From NCBI GenBank assembly GCA_027486155.1, contig JAIXPR010000152.1:1-11790 (forward strand): a stretch of 11,790 nt of DNA, in the 5' to 3' direction. Position 1 is the first letter of the stretch. Each line of letters opens with the position of its first letter. Below are positions 6,726 through 11,790 of the stretch, piece after piece. Below the pieces are notes generated by a model. That model was not told the origin of the DNA and did no database searches. It was given only the letters and a program-made list of their open reading frames with translations. Source of the DNA: Pseudomonadota bacterium. Lineage in GTDB: Bacteria > Bdellovibrionota_C > UBA2361 > OMII01. A program made the translations under genes and the position numbers.

Positions 6726-8630
6726 ATGTTACAGGAACGAGATCATTCGGAACGTTTAAGTGAACACCTGATATCGGGGGAGCTCGCGCTCTCACCACAA
6801 CGTCCGGCCGCGTCTTTTGTTGCCCTCGATGGCTCGGAGACTGTGCGACACGAGAACGCTCTCTCCGTGGAGCGGACGGAAGGGGGGTATCGCGTCGCGT
6901 TGGCAGTGGTTAATCCCGTTGCGCTTCCGGTTTTCTCGGAGCTCTTCCTCCGTAAGTTCTCCTCCCATGCCGAGTGGGAGGAGATGCGGCAGACAACCTA
7001 CAGCGCTTCCTCAGAGACGCGGGCGCATCTCGGATACGCTGACCAGCAACCAACGCCGTCGTTAGTTGCCTCCATAGAGCTCATTGGACCGGAGCTCAGC
7101 GTCTCCTCATGCCGACTGGTGTTGGAGCCGCGCGTTCAGGCAGCACAACGATCGTTCGGTGAGCTTCCCTCGCTCATGCCCCCGCACGTCCCCGGGTCGG
7201 AGGTTGATCAGTCGCTGGTTACCACCGCTCAGTTGGGAATTGCTCTCTACACGCAGCGTCGTCAGCGAGGAGATGTCGTGTTCGCTGATGTCAAGCATGG
7301 ACTCCTCCTTCAGCCGGATGGTTCGTGGGAGCTGTTCAAGCCGGAGGATGTGTTAGGGCGTATCGCGACGCAGGAGATTACCTGTAAGGTGCTCGAGGGG
7401 GTCGCGCTTTTGGCCTCTTCCCATAGTATACCTCTGATGTATCAAGGCTGCGCGGAGGCCCAGCCGGCGCTGAGTCGGCTTCTTGGGGAGCAGCTGAAGA
7501 CGGGGCTCATGAAGACTCGTCACGATATAGACCAGCACCTCGTGGATCAAACCGCTCAGCGCGCTCGTCTCCTTCATCGACGTGAGTACTCCGCCACCCC
7601 AATACCACACGCGGGGCTCCAGCTTTCAGCCTATCTACGGATGTCGGCACCGCTGCGCGAATTCGTTGATTGTGTCAACCTGCAACAGATCATCCGCTTC
7701 ACCCAAGGCGAGCCCCCTCTCTATGAGCATGCCGAGATCGAGGGTTTCATCGCTGAAGCAGCGCAGCTTCAACAGCAGCGCGTTCGCCGTAAGGGGGATC
7801 GAAAGTACACGCCTTTGGTGGATGATGGGCTCAAGATCCTTCGACAGGATCGAGGGATGTCGTCGACGCAGCTACGCTCGTTTGTGGCTGACTGTCGCGA
7901 CGCGGGTAAATTACCGAGGGAGTTGATCAAGTATCTCATGGATGGCATGGAGACCAACGCCGCGTTGATCATGCCCGTCCTTTCGGGTTTGATATTTTCG
8001 CGCTTCATCGGAAGTTCCCGAGATCTCCGAAGTGCGGCACAGTGGATCGTCCAGAACCGCCCGGAGTTCATGGAAGAGTTGATTGCGTGCGGTATCGCGA
8101 ATGGGAGCTTATCGAGACAGGTAACTCAGGCATGCGGCGTTTCGCACGGTAGTGTAGCGGAGAGTATGTGGTGTGTTGACGGTCGGATATATAATTCGCA
8201 GCTCTTCGTCGCTAATCCCCGACGGTTTGACGCGGACCTTGAGTTGACCCGTGTGCAACGTATTCAGTTCGCCAAGCTATGTGGCGCGAAATATGGGTGG
8301 GAGAGTCCAAACACTGGGCTGTCAGAGCTCTTCCCCCTCATTCGAAGGCTTGAGTTTGAGCTGACTCGTCGTGGGGAACGGTATGAGCTCGGATTGCACG
8401 CGCACGGTCTTCCGGGGGGACTGACCGAGTATGTGCTTACGGTCTCGTCGGACCTCCGTGTGCCCGAAGCCCCCCTATACCAGGGGGTCCATCGGGGCGA
8501 CGACTGGTTTGTTGCCGTTGAGGCGGCGGCAGGTCAGATTGCGGCTCAGCTTACCCCAGAGGCCGCGGTAGAGACTCCCAAATCACCTGGCGATGATTTG
8601 GCAGCTCCCTCAATCAACCGACCCAGTTGA
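6726..8630 (+). CDS. RNB-domain (RNase II/R family) protein with degenerate active site
   Basis: This 634-residue protein begins almost directly with an RNB domain (about residues 28-370) and lacks the N-terminal cold-shock/OB domains of RNase II and R. The RNB signature is readable: FVALDGSETVRHENALSVER (31-50), then GGYRVALAVVNP, the ITCKVLEGVALLASSH segment that matches the family's conserved EEAMLLAN helix region, and HAGLQLSAYLRMSAPLREFVD, which matches HxGLxLxxYxxxTSPIRR. Against E. coli RNase II, D201 is kept (D35), but D207, D209 and D210 become R41, E43 and N44; the catalytic arginine position is kept (R311). Loss of the metal-binding aspartates predicts little or no exonuclease activity, so an RNA-binding role like that of yeast Ssd1 is plausible (inference). 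Residues ~380-634 match no domain I know; they include a helical stretch (RSAAQWIVQNRPEFMEEL) and a final AVEAAAGQIAAQL helix. The last 21 bases overlap the convergent gene. Confidence 0.78.
   Translation: MLQERDHSERLSEHLISGELALSPQRPAASFVALDGSETVRHENALSVERTEGGYRVALAVVNPVALPVFSELFLRKFSSHAEWEEMRQTTYSASSETRAHLGYADQQPTPSLVASIELIGPELSVSSCRLVLEPRVQAAQRSFGELPSLMPPHVPGSEVDQSLVTTAQLGIALYTQRRQRGDVVFADVKHGLLLQPDGSWELFKPEDVLGRIATQEITCKVLEGVALLASSHSIPLMYQGCAEAQPALSRLLGEQLKTGLMKTRHDIDQHLVDQTAQRARLLHRREYSATPIPHAGLQLSAYLRMSAPLREFVDCVNLQQIIRFTQGEPPLYEHAEIEGFIAEAAQLQQQRVRRKGDRKYTPLVDDGLKILRQDRGMSSTQLRSFVADCRDAGKLPRELIKYLMDGMETNAALIMPVLSGLIFSRFIGSSRDLRSAAQWIVQNRPEFMEELIACGIANGSLSRQVTQACGVSHGSVAESMWCVDGRIYNSQLFVANPRRFDADLELTRVQRIQFAKLCGAKYGWESPNTGLSELFPLIRRLEFELTRRGERYELGLHAHGLPGGLTEYVLTVSSDLRVPEAPLYQGVHRGDDWFVAVEAAAGQIAAQLTPEAAVETPKSPGDDLAAPSINRPS
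8578..8601. other. Perfect 8-bp stem-loop at a convergent gene junction
   Basis: CCAAATCA (8578-8585) and TGATTTGG (8594-8601) form a perfect inverted repeat with an 8-base loop. It lies inside the last codons of the RNB-like gene and begins 8 bases past the stop codon of the minus-strand gene ending at 8610. On the minus strand it could mark or protect the mRNA 3' end. No T-run follows on either strand, so it is not a textbook intrinsic terminator. Confidence 0.4.
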
Positions 8631-9635
8631 TGCCATCGCTGAATACTCTCGGGTTACCGTCCGAGAATCTGTGAGGGGCTCTCCATACTCAATCGTTACA
8701 TCACACCCACGTGCCGTGTGCGCGATGCTGGCGGAGGCCTTTGTGTCGGATTGATGGCATACACGCTGGTACGAGAGGCCTGCCCAGACGTTTCCGTGTT
8801 TTGCGGAGGCTCTGGTAAAGCCAAGGCCCACCAAGAGAGCACTCGCGTCGTCCTGATTCTCCACACTGATTAAGATAAAGCCGTCGCTGCGGGTATTTTT
8901 TGTTTCCCGAATGATAAAACCACTCGCTTTTTCGAGCACGGCGATCATGCTGAGCTTACTGTGAACTCCACCGAGGGGCATTTCTAGTGCTTCAAGCAGC
9001 TGAGTTGCACGCTGACGAACTCGCGGGTCCAGCGGTTTCGGCTGACCAGTCCCGGATGAGCGTTCGGGCGGCACCTCGGCGCGATCGACCTCCGGCGCCC
9101 TTGGGGTAGGTGGGGGAAGTTTTAGTTCAGTTAGTGATAGTGGTGCTGGGGCCACCGGACTATCCGACCGAGTCGCGATGATCGTCGTTTCGTCTCCGCT
9201 CAGGGTTAACGCTGGTAGGCTCTGAAGCGTGTGCTCCACATCGGTCCGTACAAGGTGTTTCGGTATTGGGATGGTAACAGAGGTGCCTCTCACGGAGACA
9301 GTTGAAAGCCCACTGAGAAGGGACGATAGAATTGAAAGCTCCTTTGCTGACGGGGATAACCCTAGGGCGGTAGCCACTCTTTCTCGGGACGTTAGCTGTT
9401 GGTTTGCGGTCATAAGAAGGTTTCTATAACTCTGTTTTCTTGTAGTAGGGTAGGGCGGAATCAAATGCATGTAAAGTGGGTCGAGTGTAAGGGCTCGTGG
9501 TTGCCGAAAGGTTGCTAAGATATTGAATGTATTACGCTCCTTGACCGTCAACCTACCGTGTGGGAGAAGCGCCTCTCTTCCAGACAGGGAGCGCAGTAAC
9601 GCGGTTGGTCTTGACGAGAACCGTTTGAGAGTCAA
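8610..9635 (-). CDS. Hypothetical protein with Pro-rich linker between two domains
   Basis: I do not recognise this protein. From the TTG at 9635 it has 341 residues. That TTG is preceded at 7 bases by AGGAG (9643-9647), the best ribosome binding site in the window. A second candidate is the ATG at 9413 (residue 75, starting MTANQQLTSRERV), giving 267 residues. The region just upstream of it is AT-rich and promoter-like, and residues 1-74 read less like a folded protein. After residue 75 comes a helical part (SAKELSILSSLLSGL), a predicted beta part (TVSVRGTSVTIPIP), and a low-complexity Pro/Glu/Arg linker at about 158-210. A mixed alpha/beta C-terminal domain follows, with SDGFILISVENQDDASALLV and HGNVWAGLSYQRV. 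There is no signal peptide or membrane segment from the ATG start. The 3' end overlaps the RNB-like gene by 21 bases, tail to tail. It may be co-transcribed with the minus-strand surface-protein gene upstream. Confidence 0.65.
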   Translation of the reverse strand: MTLKRFSSRPTALLRSLSGREALLPHGRLTVKERNTFNILATFRQPRALTLDPLYMHLIPPYPTTRKQSYRNLLMTANQQLTSRERVATALGLSPSAKELSILSSLLSGLSTVSVRGTSVTIPIPKHLVRTDVEHTLQSLPALTLSGDETTIIATRSDSPVAPAPLSLTELKLPPPTPRAPEVDRAEVPPERSSGTGQPKPLDPRVRQRATQLLEALEMPLGGVHSKLSMIAVLEKASGFIIRETKNTRSDGFILISVENQDDASALLVGLGFTRASAKHGNVWAGLSYQRVCHQSDTKASASIAHTARGCDVTIEYGEPLTDSRTVTREYSAMASTGSVD

Positions 9636-9642
9636 CTTTCCG

Positions 9643-9647
9643 CTCCT
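9643..9647 (-). promoter_or_regulatory. Strong AGGAG ribosome binding site before TTG 9635
   Basis: On the minus strand AGGAG is followed by 7 bases and then TTG at 9635-9633, ideal spacing for initiation. It lies 9 bases after the stop codon of the small minus-strand ORF that ends at 9657, which would permit translational coupling. It supports the longer form of the unknown protein, against the AT-rich DNA that favours the ATG at 9413. Confidence 0.5.
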
Positions 9648-9656
9648 AGCTTTCTC

Positions 9657-9778
9657 TCAGTCGTCGAAGAGCGCATCGAGGAAGTGTTGCTCGTAGTAGG
9701 TGAAGCGCTCCCGCGACCCGGCAGAGTGGATCAAAAGAGCGATGTCGCGTAAAGAGTTCTAGCCAGGTCTACGAGCAC
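9657..9778 (-). pseudogene. Possible small or frameshifted ORF between the two minus-strand genes
   Basis: Two short minus-strand frames here read like protein. One starts at a GTG (9778-9776) that overlaps the last codons of the Thr/Pro-rich gene; it reads VLVDLARTL and then YATSLF before TGA at 9733. The other is open from 9758 to the TGA at 9659-9657 and reads RDIALLIHSAGSRERF, then TYYEQHFLDALFDD. The second frame is -1 relative to the first. Restoring one T in the CTTTA near 9750-9754 would join them into about 40 residues with continuous amphipathic, acidic-tailed character. It could be a real small protein with a sequencing error, a decayed gene tail, or chance. No family is recognised and start signals are weak. 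Confidence 0.3.
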
Positions 9779-11790
9779 TCGGTGTACTTACTTGGCAGTT
9801 TCTTGAGTTGTCTCCTAAATCTGGCTATCTCTTTGTTCCGGTTTTTGACAAGGACATCGAGTCCCTTAGGCAGCTGACCGGCGAAGATCTCTGAGAACGC
9901 CCTCACGAGCGCCTGTTTAGGAATAACCCTTTGAGTACACGACGCCGCGACCACCTGGCATTGGTACTTCTGACTTCGGTCGTAGGGGTTTACGAACTGC
10001 CGCATCTTACTCATGGCGGTCGATCCTCGAGCGAGGAATGGCACGGTAAAGCTGCCGTTAGTACCCTTCCATTTTCCTTTTCTCGCCGCCTCGATTGAGA
10101 GTGTCGTGAGCTTCAGCACAACGCTTCGGGTGTAGTCAAAGGGGAATCTGAGGATCGCTGGATCGAGGACCGTGCATTGACCCGGCACCGCTCTTTCAGC
10201 GCAGGGGATGAGAGTGGGTGGCACCTGTATGTTTTGTCCGAGGAATTTCCAAACGCCGGAACGAGATTTGTTGGTAAGGAAGTGCGTTTCGGGAAGGATA
10301 AAGCCAGAGTTTCCTGGAGGGAATAGTTCGCCTGGAGTCGCCTTTCCGGTCACTGAGTAAAGTGAGTTGAGTGATGGATATCTGAGTGGCACCGACAGGG
10401 CGCGGTCTGAGAGGTTAGTGGTTGAGAAGTAAACCTGGGGAACATTGCCAACCAGGAGTCGGCATGGAGGCTCCAAGGATGAGACCACACGGTCAGCCGG
10501 GATACGTAGGGTGCTCCGGTCGCTGAGCTCCGTTCCGGTAGCTACTACCGGTTCGAAGTAGATGGCCTCAAGTCCGGAAGAGATAGAGTAGAGGTGAGAA
10601 CTCCAGAGCCGGGTTACCACGAATCCTTGTGGGTCTGACTCATATAACGTTGAGTCGATTAAGACGGGAGCCCCGGGCAGCGGTGTATTGGAGATCCTAA
10701 TTTGGAGAGTCACCGGCACAAGTGGTGGGGTAGCCGTAGCCGTCGCTGTGTTAGTTGGCGTTGTTGTCGGCGTTGGCGTTGGTGTCACTGTAGCTGTGTT
10801 GGTAGACGTTGGAGTGAGGGTCGGAGTTGAAGTTGGGGTTGTTGATGGAGTTGGGGTTGGGGTACTCGTCGGCGTTAGTGTCGCGGTGAAGGTTGGTGTG
10901 ACTGTTGGCGTTGAGGTCGCGGTAGGCGTTTGTGTCGGAGTTGGTGTTCGCGTCGGTGTCGGCGTCACGGTAGGCGTAGCCGTTGGCGTGGTAGTAGGGG
11001 TTGGAGTTCTGGTTGGAGTTGATGTCGAGGTTTGTGTTGGAGTTATGGTCGGGGTTTGAGAAGGGGTGAATGTCGGTGTCACGGTTGGCGTGCTCGTGAA
11101 CGTGGCGGTGTGAGTCGGTGTCCTGGTTGGTGTCGTCGTTGGTGTGATAGTCGGAGTGGGGGATTTGGTCGGGGTTGCTGTTGGTGAGTATGTAGGCGTA
11201 ACGGTTGGAGTCTCGGTAGGCGTAGCTGTTTGCGTGGGTGTCGGCGTGTGGGTTTGGGTTGGGGTGATCGTTGGCGTCTCCGTTGCCGTTGGTGTGTAAG
11301 TCGCGGTTGGAGTGGCTGATGGGGTTGGAGTGCTCGAGTAGGTTGAGGTTGGAGTTGAAGTCGGAGTTTCGGTAGGTGTTTGGCTGTGAGTTTCCGTCGG
11401 AGTGGCGGTGAACGTCGAGGTCGATGTTGGCGCGGCGGTTGCGGTTTCAGTCGCTGTTTCAGTTGGTGTCGAAGATGGAGTCGTGGTTGGCGTTTGGGTT
11501 GGTGTAAAGCTTGGGGTATCGGTTGGCGTGTTTGTAGGCGTCTCAGTTGAGGTATTTGTTGGGGTGGTAGTTGGTGTTTCAGTTGGTAGCTCTGTTGGAG
11601 TGTAGGTAGGTGTCGCCGTTGGCGCATCCGTTGGTGTGTGGGTCGGTACGTTAGTTGGGGTCTCTGTCGGCGTCTTCGTTGGTGTCTCGGTTGGGGTATT
11701 AGTTGGAGTCTCTGTTGGCGTTTCTGTTGGAGTGTTGGTTGGGGTTGCTGTCGGCGTGTCCGTTGGTGTTCTCGTTGGAATGTTGGTTGG
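9769..11790 (-). CDS. Thr/Pro-repeat, probably secreted or surface protein (5' partial)
   Basis: The frame is open from the TAG at 9769-9771 to the right edge, giving at least 673 residues with the N-terminus missing. The GTG at 11082 is therefore internal, not the start. The visible N-terminal ~350 residues are an alternating Thr-x tract, mostly TPTx, where x is E, N, D, K or A at the distal end and more mixed towards the C-terminus. Such tracts form extended, often O-glycosylated stalks on exported proteins. A globular part of about 320 residues follows (9772-10734). It opens with VTLQIRISNTPLPGAPVLID and a following DPQGFVV turn, like a carboxypeptidase-regulatory or Ig-like beta-sandwich. 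It has six cysteines (around EPPC, LIPC, GQC, YQC, ASC, TEC), consistent with disulfides outside the cytoplasm, and a basic C-terminal tail (NRNKEIARFRRQLKKL). No anchor or sorting motif is visible. The surface location is inferred; the signal peptide would be off the window. Confidence 0.75.
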   Translation of the reverse strand, partial: PTNIPTRTPTDTPTATPTNTPTETPTETPTNTPTETPTKTPTETPTNVPTHTPTDAPTATPTYTPTELPTETPTTTPTNTSTETPTNTPTDTPSFTPTQTPTTTPSSTPTETATETATAAPTSTSTFTATPTETHSQTPTETPTSTPTSTYSSTPTPSATPTATYTPTATETPTITPTQTHTPTPTQTATPTETPTVTPTYSPTATPTKSPTPTITPTTTPTRTPTHTATFTSTPTVTPTFTPSQTPTITPTQTSTSTPTRTPTPTTTPTATPTVTPTPTRTPTPTQTPTATSTPTVTPTFTATLTPTSTPTPTPSTTPTSTPTLTPTSTNTATVTPTPTPTTTPTNTATATATPPLVPVTLQIRISNTPLPGAPVLIDSTLYESDPQGFVVTRLWSSHLYSISSGLEAIYFEPVVATGTELSDRSTLRIPADRVVSSLEPPCRLLVGNVPQVYFSTTNLSDRALSVPLRYPSLNSLYSVTGKATPGELFPPGNSGFILPETHFLTNKSRSGVWKFLGQNIQVPPTLIPCAERAVPGQCTVLDPAILRFPFDYTRSVVLKLTTLSIEAARKGKWKGTNGSFTVPFLARGSTAMSKMRQFVNPYDRSQKYQCQVVAASCTQRVIPKQALVRAFSEIFAGQLPKGLDVLVKNRNKEIARFRRQLKKLPSKYTECS
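10735..11790 (-). repeat. Thr-Pro dipeptide/tetrapeptide coding repeat (period 6/12)
   Basis: The plus strand shows a degenerate period-6 pattern (GTTGGN-like), read on the minus strand as Thr-x with Pro in about every second x slot. In the ~510 bases next to the right edge, roughly nine in ten Thr slots are Thr, while all four Thr codons are used freely and no stop occurs. This shows selection on the protein rather than recent slippage of an identical DNA unit. The array continues past the window. Units become less regular towards the globular domain near 10735. Confidence 0.9.

Noticed and set aside
8578..8601. Intrinsic terminator
   Set aside because: The stem is perfect but no T-run follows it on either strand; listed only as a stem-loop.
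10688..11059. Plus-strand Val/Gly-repeat ORF of 123 residues
   Set aside because: It is the complement of the Thr/Pro coding repeat; period-6 DNA leaves several frames open. The minus frame joins a normal globular domain and is the real gene.
11079..11627. Minus-strand Gln/Arg/Pro/Leu-rich ORF of 182 residues
   Set aside because: It is another frame of the same repeat. The Thr-Pro frame is open across the whole span and continues in both directions.
10735..11790. CRISPR-like repeat array
   Set aside because: Units are 6-12 bases, degenerate and lack unique spacers; the pattern is fully explained by Thr/Pro coding.

Overview
This window is bacterial chromosomal DNA, moderately GC-rich by eye, from a lineage I cannot name. 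Bacterial features are Shine-Dalgarno-like sites, TTG start candidates, short gene spacing, a RecJ exonuclease core and RNase II-like and PreP-like families. The Thr/Pro-rich surface-protein tract is a type I associate with environmental or uncultivated bacteria, but it does not fix a phylum. I see no tRNA, rRNA, CRISPR array, transposase or integrase.

Layout. Bases 1-3555 (+) hold most of a very long protein cut by the left edge. It carries a RecJ-type DHH/DHHA1/OB exonuclease core fused to a complete superfamily 2 helicase whose closest look is archaeal Hef / eukaryotic FANCM-Mph1. Bases 3673-6567 (+) encode a PreP-like M16C zinc metallopeptidase with intact zinc-site residues. Bases 6726-8630 (+) encode an RNB (RNase II/R family) protein whose catalytic aspartates are mostly replaced, so it is probably a pseudo-nuclease, followed by an unassigned C-terminal region. 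Its end overlaps, tail to tail, a minus-strand gene of unknown function (8610-9635). Upstream of that gene, also on the minus strand, are a possible small or broken ORF (9657-9778) and the C-terminal part of a Thr/Pro-repeat, probably secreted or surface protein. The reading frame of that last gene stays open to the right edge (9769 to beyond 11790).

How the genes fit together. The three plus-strand genes are separated by gaps of roughly 120-160 bases and look like independent units, in DNA repair, peptide turnover and RNA binding or processing. The minus-strand genes may form a short transcript running from the surface protein through the small ORF into the unknown gene.

The most striking item is the RecJ-Hef-like fusion. 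In archaea a RecJ-family nuclease (HAN) is a known partner of the Hef helicase, so one bacterial polypeptide joining both activities suggests an all-in-one machine for processing stalled forks or branched DNA. Second is the RNB protein with a degenerate active site. All family assignments rest on remembered motifs and consensus patterns; no database search was run.
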